DNA of 64,000 nt from NCBI RefSeq assembly GCF_014653275.1, contig NZ_BNAL01000001.1, positions 124,001-188,000 on the forward strand, read 5' to 3'. Both the position numbers and the translations under genes were made by a program. Source of the stretch: Deinococcus piscis (GTDB taxonomy: Bacteria > Deinococcota > Deinococci > Deinococcales > Deinococcaceae). Below the pieces are notes generated by a model. It searched no databases. It worked only from the letters and a program-made list of their open reading frames with translations, and had not been told where the DNA came from. How positions within the stretch are numbered: position 1 is the first letter of the stretch; every line of letters begins with the position of its first letter. Shown in pieces: positions 47,758 to 60,186 of this stretch.

Positions 47758-49152
47758 ATGACCAAAACCCGCGTAGAGACCGACACCATGGGCCAGATGG
47801 AAGTGGACGCTTCCAAATACTGGGGCGCACAGACCGAGCGTAGCATTCACAACTTCCCGATTGGGCACGACACCTTCGTGTGGGGCCGCCCCGTCATCCG
47901 GGCGCTGGGCATCCTGAAAAAGGGCGCGGCGCAGGCCAATGCCGAGCTGGGCGAACTGCCGCAGGACATCGCTGACCTGATCGTGCAGGCCGCCGACGAA
48001 GTGATCAGCGGCAAGCTGGACGAGCATTTCCCACTGGTGGTGTTCCAAACGGGCAGCGGCACCCAGAGCAACATGAACTCCAACGAGGTCATCTCCAACC
48101 GCGCCATTGAGCTGGCGGGCGGCGAGATGGGCAGCAAGTCGCCCGTCCACCCCAACGACCACGTGAACCGGGGCCAGAGCTCCAACGACACCTTCCCCAC
48201 CGCCATGCACATTGCTGTGGTGCTGGAACTGAACGAGCGCCTGTACGGCAGCGTGGGCAAGCTGCGCGACACACTGGATGCCAAGGCGAAGCAGTATGAA
48301 GGCCTGGTCAAGGTAGGCCGCACCCACCTGCAAGACGCCACGCCCATCACGCTGGGGCAGGAAATCGGCGGCTGGGTGGCGCAACTGGACTACGCGCTGG
48401 AGCAGGTCAAGCACGCCGAGCAGGGCCTGTACGAGCTGGCGATTGGCGGCACGGCGGTGGGCACTGGCCTGAACGCCCACCCCAAATTTGGCGACCTAGC
48501 CGCGCAGAAATACGAAGCCGAAACCGGCTTCCCCTTCCGCTCCGCCGAGAACAAATTCGCCGCGCTGAGCGCCCACGACGCCCTGGTGCAGACCTCCGCC
48601 GCGCTCCGTACCCTGGCGGGCGCACTGATGAAGATGGCAAACGACGTGCGCTGGCTGGCAAGCGGCCCCCGCAATGGCATCGGCGAAATTGATATTCCCG
48701 AAAACGAACCCGGCTCCTCCATCATGCCCGGCAAGGTGAACCCCACCCAGTCGGAAGCCATGACAATGGTCGCCACCCGCGTCTTCGGCAACGACGCCAC
48801 CGTGGCCTTCGCGGGCAGCCAGGGCAACTTTCAGCTCAATGTGTTCAAGCCCGTCATGGTTCACGCCGTGCTGGAAAGCATTCGCCTGATCAGTGATGCC
48901 TGCTTGGCCTTCAACGACAACTGCGCGGTGGGCATCGAGCCCAACGAAGCCAAGATCAAGCACAACCTCGACATCAACCTGATGCAGGTCACGGCGCTGA
49001 ACCGTCACATCGGCTATGACAACGCCGCTGCGATTGCCAAGAACGCCCACAAGAAGGGCATCTCGCTCAAGGAATCCGCGCTGGAGCTGGGCCACGTCAC
49101 CGAAGAAGAATTTGCCCAGTGGGTCGTGCCGCTGGACATGACGCACAGCTAA
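47758..49152 (+). CDS. fumC: Class II fumarate hydratase
   Basis: Converts fumarate to malate in the citric acid cycle without an Fe-S cluster. The 464-aa protein has the class II hallmarks: [45 protein letters not shown] and the signature [15 protein letters not shown] with the catalytic serine loop. Length and end are normal. ATG 47758 is chosen by homology and by the -10 box before it. sucA and sucB, two other cycle enzymes, lie further on at 54.5-58.7 kb on the other strand. Confidence 0.97.
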   Translation: MTKTRVETDTMGQMEVDASKYWGAQTERSIHNFPIGHDTFVWGRPVIRALGILKKGAAQANAELGELPQDIADLIVQAADEVISGKLDEHFPLVVFQTGSGTQSNMNSNEVISNRAIELAGGEMGSKSPVHPNDHVNRGQSSNDTFPTAMHIAVVLELNERLYGSVGKLRDTLDAKAKQYEGLVKVGRTHLQDATPITLGQEIGGWVAQLDYALEQVKHAEQGLYELAIGGTAVGTGLNAHPKFGDLAAQKYEAETGFPFRSAENKFAALSAHDALVQTSAALRTLAGALMKMANDVRWLASGPRNGIGEIDIPENEPGSSIMPGKVNPTQSEAMTMVATRVFGNDATVAFAGSQGNFQLNVFKPVMVHAVLESIRLISDACLAFNDNCAVGIEPNEAKIKHNLDINLMQVTALNRHIGYDNAAAIAKNAHKKGISLKESALELGHVTEEEFAQWVVPLDMTHS

Positions 49153-49185
49153 AACCGCATAGCCAAAAAACAGCGGAGAAGCTGC

Positions 49186-49249
49186 CAGCGAATGGCAAGG
49201 GGAGGACCTTTCCCGGAGGCATGGGGGAAGGTCCCCTTGCCGTTCGCTG
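49186..49249. repeat. Long imperfect inverted repeat downstream of fumC
   Basis: Arms of 27-29 nt (49186-49214 and 49223-49249) pair with two mismatches and a 3-nt bulge around an 8-nt loop; the core GGCAAGGGG pairs with CCCCTTGCC. No T-run follows. It may be a small dispersed repeat or a 3'-end stabiliser. Confidence 0.75.
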
Positions 49250-49413
49250 AGCAGACCTTCAGCCCTTCAGCTGGGCCACACGACACCCAGGCAGGGCCGG
49301 GATGCCCGGCAAACTCGGTGCCGCCTTGCACCTTGCACAGAGCCGCGCATTGGCCGCAGAAAAGCTAAAGCCTCTCTGGTCAGCACGCGCTGCACTGCAC
49401 CGATACTAAGCCC

Positions 49414-50109
49414 ATGTGGAAGAGCAAATTTTTGCTGTGTCTGAGCCTATGCGCTCTGTCATGCGCCGAGACACCATCTGAACGGACCGTGACTGTGTCA
49501 GCGGCAAGCACGTCGCCAGTTGACGCTACGCCGCAGACCACCAGCTCAGCACCAAGCACCTCGGCCCCTGCGGCAGCGTCCCCGGCACTGGATATGACGG
49601 CATCGGGCATGGCGGCATCAGGTATGACTGGCACCGGACATGACCACAGCGCAGCCAGTGCTGACCTTGCCAGCTTGCAGGGCGCAGCGTTCGACCGTGC
49701 GTTCCTCTCCATGATGGTGGCCCATCACCAGGGGGCCGTAGAGATGAGTCAACCGGCCCTGGCGAGTCCCGACCCACAGGTGCGCGGCTGGGCTGAAGCC
49801 ATCGTGATGGCCCAGGAACGCGAAATTGACCAGATGTCAGCCCTGCTTGAGCCGCTGGGCGGGCTGGACGAAGCCGCTGCTGCACCCATGCGCACCGAGA
49901 TGGCACAGATGACGGCCCACACCGGCCACGCGAGTGATCCTGACCGGGCCTTTGTGGAAGCCATGCTGCCCCATCACCAGTCAGCGGTGGAGATGGCCCA
50001 GCTCGCCGAGGGACGCTCGCAGAATGCCGATGTGCTGGCACTGGCGGACGATATCGTGGCAACCCAGCAGCGCGAAATGGCCGAGTTCAAAGCGTATCTG
50101 GCACAGTAA
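49414..50109 (+). CDS. DUF305 exported protein
   Basis: The 231-aa protein has a lipoprotein-type signal (lipobox region ALSC near residue 17), a Ser/Thr/Pro/Ala-rich linker with a Met/His stretch (GMTGTGHDH, about 71-79), and two DUF305 repeats. The repeats carry MVAHHQGAVEMSQ and MLPHHQSAVEMAQ, each with paired His and Met residues often linked to copper binding in the family (family inference). It should be on the outer face of the membrane. It forms its own unit, with a small secreted gene 50 bp downstream. Confidence 0.85.
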   Translation: MWKSKFLLCLSLCALSCAETPSERTVTVSAASTSPVDATPQTTSSAPSTSAPAAASPALDMTASGMAASGMTGTGHDHSAASADLASLQGAAFDRAFLSMMVAHHQGAVEMSQPALASPDPQVRGWAEAIVMAQEREIDQMSALLEPLGGLDEAAAAPMRTEMAQMTAHTGHASDPDRAFVEAMLPHHQSAVEMAQLAEGRSQNADVLALADDIVATQQREMAEFKAYLAQ

Positions 50110-50160
50110 CCTGCGCGAGTAGGGGTCCGGCGCGGTCTGCTCTCCCCTATGCTGGACCCC

Positions 50161-50574
50161 ATGAACTCCAGAACCTGCCTGGCTGCACTGGCCCTGTGCG
50201 CTGCCTCAGCTTCGGCCCGGGCGTCACTGCCCGCCGGCGTAACCGTGACGCCGCAGTGGGAGCGCGACATCAGCGCCGCTGCTCTGGCCTTTACCAGCCA
50301 GCCCTGCGTAGGCGAGTACACCGTAGACCGCGCGGCTGGCCGCTTCAGCGCGGCGCAGTTTGCCCAGGCCGCTGCCAGCGCGAAAGCTTTTACCCAAGAC
50401 TTCCAAGCCTTTTTGCCAGGTGCCGAGGTCCGCTTCCACACGGACAATGACCGCCTGACCCGCTTTGCGCTGCTAAAGACTGCCCTGCCGCTGTTCAGCC
50501 AGCAGGAGCGCCGCGCCGATGGCGTGTATACCCTGGGCTGCTCGCTGGCCTTCCCTGGGCAGAGCGCCCCCTAA
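50161..50574 (+). CDS. Small secreted protein of unknown function
   Basis: The 137-aa protein has a signal peptide (MNSRTCLAALALCAASASA) and a mature part with two cysteines (in QPCVGEYT and TLGCSLAF) that may form a disulfide. No family is recognised. TATGCT (50148-50153) is 7 nt before ATG 50161, a leaderless start; an in-frame ATG at 50149 falls within that box and is unlikely. Confidence 0.7.
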   Translation: MNSRTCLAALALCAASASARASLPAGVTVTPQWERDISAAALAFTSQPCVGEYTVDRAAGRFSAAQFAQAAASAKAFTQDFQAFLPGAEVRFHTDNDRLTRFALLKTALPLFSQQERRADGVYTLGCSLAFPGQSAP

Positions 50575-50659
50575 GCTGACAGACAAAGCACCTATATTGC
50601 CCCCGCCCGTAAAGATCAAACCCAATTCTTCTGCCTAACCGTAACCAAAGGAGAATGAT

Positions 50660-50674
50660 ATGTTCCCTCTATGA
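50660..50674 (+). CDS. Four-codon minigene overlapping the racemase start
   Basis: ATG TTC CCT CTA TGA lies 6 nt after AAAGGAG and its stop overlaps the racemase ATG (ATGA). The same Shine-Dalgarno is about 17 nt from the racemase ATG, too far for direct use, so initiation there probably depends on ribosomes ending the minigene. Function is inferred from the layout only. Confidence 0.5.
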   Translation: MFPL

Positions 50675-51930
50675 CAAAGGCTTCTTGCGGGACAACTGTG
50701 CGCTGGTTTCTGCTCTCCCTGACGCTGGCCCTGCCGGTGGCGGGCGCTGCGCCGTTGCTGGCCGGTAGCGCACCCGCACCAGCCAGCCAACTGCTCCAGA
50801 ACACCAATGCCTGGATAGAAGTGGATGACCAGGCGTTTGCCGACAACATCCAGACCCTTCAGCGCGAACTGGGCGGCACCTCGCAGTTGTGCGCGGTCAT
50901 GAAAGCCGACGCTTACGGCAACGGCATTGACCTGCTGATGCCCACCGTGGTGCGCCTGGGCGTGCCATGCGTCGCCATCGGCAGCAACGAGGAAGCCCGC
51001 GTGGCCCGTGCCCACGGCTTTAGCGGACGGCTGATGCGGGTCCGTACGGCCACCGACCAGGAAATCCTGGGTGCCCTGGCCTACGATGTAGAAGAGCTGC
51101 TGGGCAACGCCGAGCAGGCCCGCCGCCTGAGCGCCGCCATGACCGAGCAGGGCAAGACCCTACGGTTTCACCTCGGGCTGAACTCAGCGGGCATGAACCG
51201 CAACGGCCTGGACATGGCCACAGCGCGGGGCCGCCTGGACGCCCTGAACATGGTGCGCCTGCCGGGGCTGAAGGTGGCCGGCATCATGACGCACTTCCCC
51301 GTGGAAGAGGAAGCGGATGTCCGCCGGGGCCTACAGGTGTTTCAGGATGAGAGTGCCTGGCTGATTCGCGCGGGCGGACTGGACCGCCGCCAACTGCTGC
51401 TGCACGCGGCCAACTCCTTCGCCACGCTCAGCGTGCCCGAAGCGCGGCTGGATATGGTCCGTCCCGGCGGCCTGCTATACGGCGACACCATCGCCTCGGC
51501 AACCCAGTACCGGCCCACCCTGAGCTTCAAAACCACGGTGGCAACCGTGAACCGCTACCGCGCTGGCACCACAGTGGGCTATGACCGCACCTTTACCCTG
51601 GGGCGCGACTCCCGCCTCGCCAACTTGCCGATGGGCTACTCGGACGGTTACCGCCGCGTCTTTACCAACGCCGGTCATGTGCTGATTCGCGGCCACCGCG
51701 TACCGGTGGTGGGCAAAGTCTCGATGAACACCACCATGATTGACGTGACCGACTTCCCGGATATTCAGCCCGGCGACGAGGTGGTGCTCTACGGCGCTCA
51801 GGGCCAGGAGCGCATCTCCCGCGACGAAGTCGAGGAGATCAATGGCGCACTGCTGGCTGACCTGTACACCGTCTGGGGCAACTCCAACCCCCGCGTGCTG
51901 AAGTCCAGCCTGACAGCGCCCACCCCCTAA
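50671..51930 (+). CDS. Exported broad-specificity amino acid racemase (Alr/Bsr type)
   Basis: This 419-aa PLP enzyme has the alanine racemase fold (TIM-barrel then beta domain). The lysine K78 sits in AVMKADAYGNGIDLL, and VGYDRTFTLGRDS and GKVSMNTTMIDVTDF mark the C-terminal domain. An N-terminal signal-like segment (residues about 12-32, WFLLSLTLALPVAGA) and HLGLNSAGMNRNG are typical of periplasmic broad-spectrum racemases such as BsrV, so it may release D-amino acids outside the cell (inference). Its ATG overlaps the stop of the minigene at 50660. The next gene starts about 70 bp on. Confidence 0.88.
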   Translation: MTKASCGTTVRWFLLSLTLALPVAGAAPLLAGSAPAPASQLLQNTNAWIEVDDQAFADNIQTLQRELGGTSQLCAVMKADAYGNGIDLLMPTVVRLGVPCVAIGSNEEARVARAHGFSGRLMRVRTATDQEILGALAYDVEELLGNAEQARRLSAAMTEQGKTLRFHLGLNSAGMNRNGLDMATARGRLDALNMVRLPGLKVAGIMTHFPVEEEADVRRGLQVFQDESAWLIRAGGLDRRQLLLHAANSFATLSVPEARLDMVRPGGLLYGDTIASATQYRPTLSFKTTVATVNRYRAGTTVGYDRTFTLGRDSRLANLPMGYSDGYRRVFTNAGHVLIRGHRVPVVGKVSMNTTMIDVTDFPDIQPGDEVVLYGAQGQERISRDEVEEINGALLADLYTVWGNSNPRVLKSSLTAPTP

Positions 51931-52002
51931 CGCCGCTGGCCGGGGCCGCACTCACCGCAGGGCACGCGGTGTCGCTGCGGCCCTTTTTGATACCTTGCCA
52001 GG

Positions 52003-53397
52003 ATGACGCAAGCCCTCCAACCGAGCGACCTGAACGCCGCGCAGTGGACCGATGTGGAACTGACCGCGCGTGGCAAGCAGGAAAAATCACGCACCCTGCG
52101 CGAGCTGGGCCGACCCGAAACGCCTGAGAGCGCCCACGCCCTGCTGCTGGAAGCAGGCCGCTGGACCGAAGCGCAGACCCCCTACGCCGAGCGGCTGGGC
52201 ACCGCCCTGGACGCCGTGCAGCTACCGGTCCCCGCGTGGCCGGACGAGGAGCGGCTGGACCTGACCCACCTGCCCGCGTTCGCCATTGACGACGAAGGCA
52301 ATCAGGACCCCGACGACGCCCTCAGCGTGGAGGAGCTGGAAGGTGGCCTGACCCGGCTGTGGATCCACGTGGCTGACGTGGCCGCGCTGGTCACGCCCGG
52401 CAGCCCACTGGACGTGGAAGCCCGCGCGCGCGGAGCCACCCTGTATCTGCCTGACCGCACCATCCACATGCTGCCCGAAGCGCTGGTGCAGCAGGCTGGC
52501 CTGGGCCTGAGCGACACCAGCCCGGCGCTGTCTATTGCACTGGACCTGGACAGTGAGGGCAACGCCGAAGCGGTCGAGGTTCACCTGACCCGCGTGCGGG
52601 TGCAGCGCCTGAGCTATGACCAGGCCCAGGCCATGTTCGAGGCCGGGCATCCCGAGTTCACCCGCTTGGCAGGACTGGCCCGCGTGAGCCGTGACATCCG
52701 CTTCGAGGAAGGCGCAGTCAGCATTGATCTGCCAGAAGTGCGCGTCAAGGCAGATGAGACGGGCGCGCAGGTGCTGCCCCTCCCCCGCCCGGAGATGCGG
52801 GCTGTGGTGCAGGAGTGCATGACCCTGGCTGGCTGGGGAGCCGCTATTTACGCCGATGACTTTGAACTGCCGATTCCTTTTGCCACCCAGGACCCCCCAC
52901 ACCGCGACGTGACCGGCGAGAGCATGACCGCCCACTGGGCGCGGCGCAAATCGCTGGGGCGCACCCGCTTTCAGTCGGCTCCGGGGGCGCACGCTGGCAT
53001 GGGCCTGGACCTGTACACCCAGGCCACCAGCCCCATGCGGCGCTACCTGGACCTGGTCGTACATCAGCAGCTGCGCGCGCACCTCAGCGGGGCAGCACCT
53101 CTGTCCGGGCGAGAGGTGGCGGCCCACATTGCGGAAGCAGGCATCGGCTCGGCGGGCACCCGCACCGCTGAGCGCCTCAGCCGCCGGCACCACACGCTGC
53201 GCCATATTGCCGCGCAGCCCGAACGGGTCTGGGACGCCGTGGTGGTGGACAAGCGCGGCCCCCAGGCCACGCTGCTGATTCCCGACCTGGCGCTCGACCT
53301 GCCCATGACCACGCCCGCAACGCCAGGAACGGCGCTTCAGGTCCGCCTGACCGTGACCAGTTATCCCGAGTTGAAAGTGCGGGCCAGCGAAAGCTGA
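52003..53397 (+). CDS. RNB-domain ribonuclease (RNase II/R family)
   Basis: This 464-aa protein carries an RNB exoribonuclease domain: FAIDDEGNQDPDDALSVEEL (about 88-107, with the metal-binding aspartates), LWIHVADVAALV, RARGATLYLPDRTIHMLPEA, and the C-terminal TSPMRRYLDLVVHQQLRAH. It lacks the full set of N-terminal cold-shock domains and is shorter than RNase R (about 800 aa). This fits the Deinococcus RNase II (DrII) type, which degrades structured RNA in D. radiodurans (literature). TACCTT lies 6 nt and CAGG 1-2 nt before the ATG. Confidence 0.9.
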   Translation: MTQALQPSDLNAAQWTDVELTARGKQEKSRTLRELGRPETPESAHALLLEAGRWTEAQTPYAERLGTALDAVQLPVPAWPDEERLDLTHLPAFAIDDEGNQDPDDALSVEELEGGLTRLWIHVADVAALVTPGSPLDVEARARGATLYLPDRTIHMLPEALVQQAGLGLSDTSPALSIALDLDSEGNAEAVEVHLTRVRVQRLSYDQAQAMFEAGHPEFTRLAGLARVSRDIRFEEGAVSIDLPEVRVKADETGAQVLPLPRPEMRAVVQECMTLAGWGAAIYADDFELPIPFATQDPPHRDVTGESMTAHWARRKSLGRTRFQSAPGAHAGMGLDLYTQATSPMRRYLDLVVHQQLRAHLSGAAPLSGREVAAHIAEAGIGSAGTRTAERLSRRHHTLRHIAAQPERVWDAVVVDKRGPQATLLIPDLALDLPMTTPATPGTALQVRLTVTSYPELKVRASES

Positions 53398-53547
53398 GGC
53401 CCCGCCTTGGGGCAGCGCCTCCCGAACTGCCCCACAACATAAACGGGCTGACACATTTCACATATAACTGAAATAAGACCGTGTACAGCACTGTTTTGTG
53501 CCAGGCAACTCTGACTCATCTTGCATTGTTGCCCAGGAGGGTGCGGG

Positions 53548-53553
53548 TAAAGT
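53548..53553 (+). promoter_or_regulatory. Leaderless -10 box
   Basis: TAAAGT lies 6 nt before ATG 53560; a TTG-containing -35 candidate (53525-53530) is 17 bp upstream. Confidence 0.55.
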
Positions 53554-53559
53554 GACCCT

Positions 53560-53856
53560 ATGTGCTTACAGGTCAAGGACATCGTCTCCATCCGGCTCAG
53601 TCATTGCCGGGCTGAGCGGGCTGCTTCCGAGGGCCAGTATCACTTGGCGGCGCTGCATTACCGCAGTTGCCTGGAGGCAGCCGAGCGGCGAGAAGACCCG
53701 CAGGCCGTACGGTTTTTTGCCCTACGCCTGGCCGACTGCTACGTACAGATGGGCCTGAGCGCCAAAGCCCAGGCGTTTACCGAGCTGGCCGGGTACGCTC
53801 CTATGCGTGCCATACGCCGCGACGGCGACGCTTCAGCAGATACAGCGCTGCCCTGA
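53560..53856 (+). CDS. Small helical hypothetical protein
   Basis: The 98-aa protein has two to three helices (AASEGQYHLAALHYRSCLEA, then ALRLADCYVQMGLSAKAQAF) that resemble a single TPR-like pair. Length and codon use are ordinary. It is convergent with the repeat protein at 53899. No family is assigned. Confidence 0.6.
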   Translation: MCLQVKDIVSIRLSHCRAERAASEGQYHLAALHYRSCLEAAERREDPQAVRFFALRLADCYVQMGLSAKAQAFTELAGYAPMRAIRRDGDASADTALP

Positions 53857-53898
53857 GCTGCTTTCGGCAACCTGAAGTGGCAGCGTGCCCTGCCCGGT

Positions 53899-54399
53899 TT
53901 AACGCTGCGCCCCCACCGCTATGGCCTGAGCTTCTTGGCGCATCCGAAAAGCACACAGGGCCATGAGTGCCCCCAGCGGAAACGGCACCGCGCCCAGGTC
54001 CAGGCGCACATCAAAGCCGTCCGTGACGCCACCGATACGGCCCCGCACTTCGCCGCTATAGACCCGCAGGCTGATGTCGTGACCGTCCGTAACACCACCG
54101 ATGCGGCCATTCGCTCCCTCTGGGCTAAAGTCCAGCACGAAGCTCACGCCTTCCAGATAGCTGCCGAGCCGCCCTTCCATCCGGGTGCCCGCCACTTTGG
54201 CCTCCACGTCAAAGCCGTAGCTGACACCGCCGACCCGGCCCGCCAGTCCGGTGGGCGCGGCCCCAATCTGGACGTCCATGCCGCTGAGATAACTCCCTAT
54301 TCGGCCCACGAAAGCCTGGCCGGTCCACTGGGCCTGAAGGTCGTAGCCGTCGTCTAGAGAACCAAATCGCCCCTTCAGGTCGCTGCTTGCTGCTGTCAT
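53899..54399 (-). CDS. Protein of six 22-residue GRxG repeats
   Basis: The 166-aa protein is built of tandem repeats of exactly 22 residues starting at residue 10, each opening GRFGS/GRIGS/GRVGG/GRLGS/GRIGG/GRIGG and usually followed by a hydrophobic pair and G-[YFHM]-D. The sixth repeat is partial and runs into a hydrophobic tail (about 136-150). The strict period and Gly turns suggest a beta-hairpin or beta-helix repeat fold. I do not recognise the family. It has no signal peptide. sucB, upstream on the same strand, has its own terminator between the two. Confidence 0.72.
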   Translation of the reverse strand: MTAASSDLKGRFGSLDDGYDLQAQWTGQAFVGRIGSYLSGMDVQIGAAPTGLAGRVGGVSYGFDVEAKVAGTRMEGRLGSYLEGVSFVLDFSPEGANGRIGGVTDGHDISLRVYSGEVRGRIGGVTDGFDVRLDLGAVPFPLGALMALCAFRMRQEAQAIAVGAQR

Positions 54400-54461
54400 G
54401 CCCTCATGCTAGTCAGGCCGCGCCCACAAAAGCCCTACACGCCGCGCAGGCCAGGACCATG

Positions 54462-54485
54462 AAAAAACCAGCCCCGCAGGGCTGG
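54462..54485 (-). terminator. Rho-independent terminator of sucAB
   Basis: On the minus strand CCAGCCC pairs with GGGCTGG over a 4-nt loop, followed by TTTTTT. It lies 24 bp past the sucB stop. Confidence 0.9.
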
Positions 54486-54508
54486 CGTCAGGCTGTAGGC
54501 GCAGGGCC

Positions 54509-55747
54509 TTAGAGGTCCAGCAGCAGCCGGGCCGGGTCTTCCAGCAGGTTCTTGATGGTGACCAGGAACTGCACCGAGTCGCGGCCATCAATGATGCGGT
54601 GGTCGTAGCTCAGGGCCACGTACATCATCGGGCGAATCACGATTTCACCGTTCACCACAACAGGGCGCTCCACGATGTTGTGCATGCCCAGGATGGCGCT
54701 CTGGGGCGCATTGATGATTGGGGTGCTCATCATCGAGCCGAAGGTGCCGCCGTTGGTGATGGTAAAGGTACCGCCGCTCATGTCTTCCATGCTCAGCTTG
54801 TTGGCGCGGGCCTTCTTGGCGAACTCGCCGATGCCCTTTTCGATGTCGGCCAGGCCCAGCTGGTCGGTGTCACGCAGAATAGGCACCACCAGGCCACGGT
54901 CCGTAGACACTGCAATACCGATGTCGTAAAAGCCGTGGTAGATGATGTCCTTGCCGTCCACGCTGGCGTTCACGACTGGGAACTGCTTGAGCGCTTCGGT
55001 AGCGGCCCGCACAAAGAAGCTCATGAAGCCCAGCTTGATGTCATGCTTGGCAACAAACTGGTCTTGGTACTTCCTCCGCAGGTCCATGATCGGCTTCATG
55101 TCCACCTCGTTGAAGGTGGTCAGCATGGCGGTGGTGTCCTGCACTTCCTTGAGGCGCTCGGCGATCTTCTGGCGAATGCGGGTCATCGGCACGCGCTCTT
55201 CGGGACGCGCTCCGGCAGGCAACTGTACAGCGGCCTGAGCCTGAGCAGCGGGGCGCTGTCCGGGCTGTGCGCCCAGTGCATCCGCCTTGGTGATGTTGCC
55301 ACGGGGACCAGTGGCGGGCACGTCAGCGGCTTCCAGGCCCTTCTCGGCCATGATTTTGCGCACGGCAGGCGACAGGTCGTCGCGGCGCTCACCCTGAGCG
55401 GCGGGTGCGGGCACAGCCTGCTCGGTGCGGGCCTGGCTTTCGCCGCCCGCGCTCTGCGAGGGATCAGCACTGGTCACAGGAGCGTCCGCCGTAGGAGCAG
55501 CAGCCCCAGCTTCACCAGCGCCCAGCTCGCCCAGCACTTCTTCGCTCAGTACGGTGTCGCCTTCATTTTTGGTCACGCTCTTGAGCACGCCGTCTTCTTG
55601 GGCGATCACTTCTAGCACAACCTTGTCGGTTTCGATTTCGGCCAGCACGTCGCCGCGCTTGACGGCCTGACCAGGCTGCACATTCCAGCCCAGCAGGGTG
55701 CCTTCGGAAACGGATTCGCTAAATACGGGAACTTTGATCTGGGACAT
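54509..55747 (-). CDS. sucB: Dihydrolipoyllysine succinyltransferase (E2 of 2-oxoglutarate dehydrogenase)
   Basis: The 412-aa E2 has a lipoyl domain (residues 1-78, lipoyl Lys42 in [11 protein letters not shown]), an Ala/Pro/Glu-rich linker, a peripheral-subunit-binding domain ([16 protein letters not shown]), and a catalytic domain with [16 protein letters not shown] (His and Asp). It passes the succinyl group to CoA. ATG 55747 follows GAGGTTAACTCCG; the frame stays open upstream but lacks support. sucA lies 57 bp upstream in the same direction, so the two form the usual sucAB operon. Confidence 0.96.
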   Translation of the reverse strand: MSQIKVPVFSESVSEGTLLGWNVQPGQAVKRGDVLAEIETDKVVLEVIAQEDGVLKSVTKNEGDTVLSEEVLGELGAGEAGAAAPTADAPVTSADPSQSAGGESQARTEQAVPAPAAQGERRDDLSPAVRKIMAEKGLEAADVPATGPRGNITKADALGAQPGQRPAAQAQAAVQLPAGARPEERVPMTRIRQKIAERLKEVQDTTAMLTTFNEVDMKPIMDLRRKYQDQFVAKHDIKLGFMSFFVRAATEALKQFPVVNASVDGKDIIYHGFYDIGIAVSTDRGLVVPILRDTDQLGLADIEKGIGEFAKKARANKLSMEDMSGGTFTITNGGTFGSMMSTPIINAPQSAILGMHNIVERPVVVNGEIVIRPMMYVALSYDHRIIDGRDSVQFLVTIKNLLEDPARLLLDL

Positions 55748-55804
55748 CGGAGTTAACCTCTTGGGGAAAAAGTGGGAGGGCGGAGAAGAGCGGCGGAGCG
55801 GCAA

Positions 55805-58708
<2,904 letters not shown>

Positions 58709-58996
58709 AACACGTCCAGCATACCGCCCTTTGCGCTCAGAAAGGACCAGCCCCACTTGGGAGTGGCGTCTGTCAGGCGAGTGAATCCTGTTCCTGCGTG
58801 AGTCACAGATTTTTCTACCTGCCGCTGTGTGGGAGAGCTCACTGGGGCGAGCAGTTATCCATCGTGCAGGAGACCGTGGCAGTTGGTCCTGCTCCCCACG
58901 GCCACGGATTGCCCCAGCTAAAGCGTCTGCAGGCACAGCAATCTGCCTTTAGTCCGGTCCCATCCAGGCGGCGCAGCGGTTTGTCATCATGGTGTC

Positions 58997-59302
58997 ATGA
59001 ACGAAGATTTCAAGGCATCCACCTCGCAGGACATGGAAACGCAGAGCATGGAAACCAGCCAGCACGACACCGGCAACGGCATGAGCAGCCAAAGCCACTG
59101 GACCGGCGACGAAACGGTCAGCCAGGGGGTCAGCCCTGCCGGCCAGCCCGCCACCGATGCAGGCACGGCACTGGGCGGCGACCCCACCCGCAACGAGGAC
59201 CAGGCGGACCAGGGCGTGCCCGAAAGTGTCATTGAGGGCGATGGCCGCAATGAGACGGGCACCACCTTCAGCGCCGACCCCGCTGGAGACAAGCGGCTGT
59301 GA
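58997..59302 (+). CDS. Hydrophilic, probably disordered small protein
   Basis: The 101-aa protein is rich in Gln, Ser, Thr, Gly and Asp, with no hydrophobic core or signal peptide. Met- and Gln-rich repeats near the N-terminus (QDMETQSMETSQ) suggest an intrinsically disordered chain. Its end overlaps the GTG start of the next gene (GTGA), so it is co-translated with it. Such hydrophilic proteins are common in stress-resistant bacteria, but no function can be read from this one. Confidence 0.6.
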   Translation: MNEDFKASTSQDMETQSMETSQHDTGNGMSSQSHWTGDETVSQGVSPAGQPATDAGTALGGDPTRNEDQADQGVPESVIEGDGRNETGTTFSADPAGDKRL

Positions 59303-60186
59303 CCCAGGTGCTTCAGGCGGCCCGCAGCGAGTTTCTGGACCTGTTTCCGCCGGGGGCCGAGCTGACCCGTCTGGCCGGTAACTTTACCTGGACCGAGGGG
59401 CCAGTCTGGATTCCGGCGCGGGGCTGCGTGGTCTTTAGCGATGTGCGCCAAAACCGCACCTGGCGCTGGACCCCAGGCCGGGGCCTGGAAGAAGAAATGA
59501 ACCCCAGCCACCACCAGAACGGACACTGTCTGGACGCACAGGGCCGGCTGGTGGCCTGCTCGCACGGTGAGCGGGCCGTGCTGCGCCAGGAAGAAGACGG
59601 CCACTGGACCACGCTGGCGAGCGAGTGGCGAGGCCAGCACCTGAACAGCCCCAACGACGTCGCCCTGCATCCGGACGGCAGCCTGTGGTTCACGGACCCC
59701 ACCTACGGCATAGACAAGCCCGAAGAAGGCTACGGCGGCGAGATGGAGCAGCCGGGCCGCTATGTCTACCGCATTGCGCCAGACGGCACGCTGAGCTGCC
59801 CCATTGTGGACCGCCACAAGCCCAACGGCCTGGCTTTTGCCTCGGCCACCGAGCTGCTGCTGGCCGATACCGGCGATGACGCGGCCACCCACCTTTACCG
59901 CATAGATGGGGACCGCGCAGCGTACATGCGTCAGGCCTTCCGCGTGGACCAGGGCAAGACCGACGGCCTGCGGGTAGACGCCGCAGGCCGCATCTGGAGC
60001 AGTGCGGGTGACGGCGTACATGTCCTGACCGCAGATGGTGAGGAGTTGGGCCGCATTCTGGTGCCGGAAACCGTCGCCAACCTCTGCTTTGGCGGCAAGG
60101 ACGGCACGGAGCTGTTCATAACCGCCACCACTGGGCTCTATCACTTTCCCACCCGCGTGCAGGGGCAAAGCTGGTCATTCAGCTAA
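59299..60186 (+). CDS. SMP-30/gluconolactonase-like protein
   Basis: The 295-aa protein has the six-bladed beta-propeller motifs of the SMP-30/gluconolactonase family: FTWTEGPVWIPARGCVVFSD, the metal-binding WTEGP glutamate, SPNDVALHPDGSLWFTDPTYG (Asn and Asp), and KPNGLAFASATELLLADTGD (Asn). It probably hydrolyses sugar lactones. The GTG start overlaps the previous stop. The gene is the last of its unit; thyA begins 290 bp on. Confidence 0.9.
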   Translation: MTQVLQAARSEFLDLFPPGAELTRLAGNFTWTEGPVWIPARGCVVFSDVRQNRTWRWTPGRGLEEEMNPSHHQNGHCLDAQGRLVACSHGERAVLRQEEDGHWTTLASEWRGQHLNSPNDVALHPDGSLWFTDPTYGIDKPEEGYGGEMEQPGRYVYRIAPDGTLSCPIVDRHKPNGLAFASATELLLADTGDDAATHLYRIDGDRAAYMRQAFRVDQGKTDGLRVDAAGRIWSSAGDGVHVLTADGEELGRILVPETVANLCFGGKDGTELFITATTGLYHFPTRVQGQSWSFS

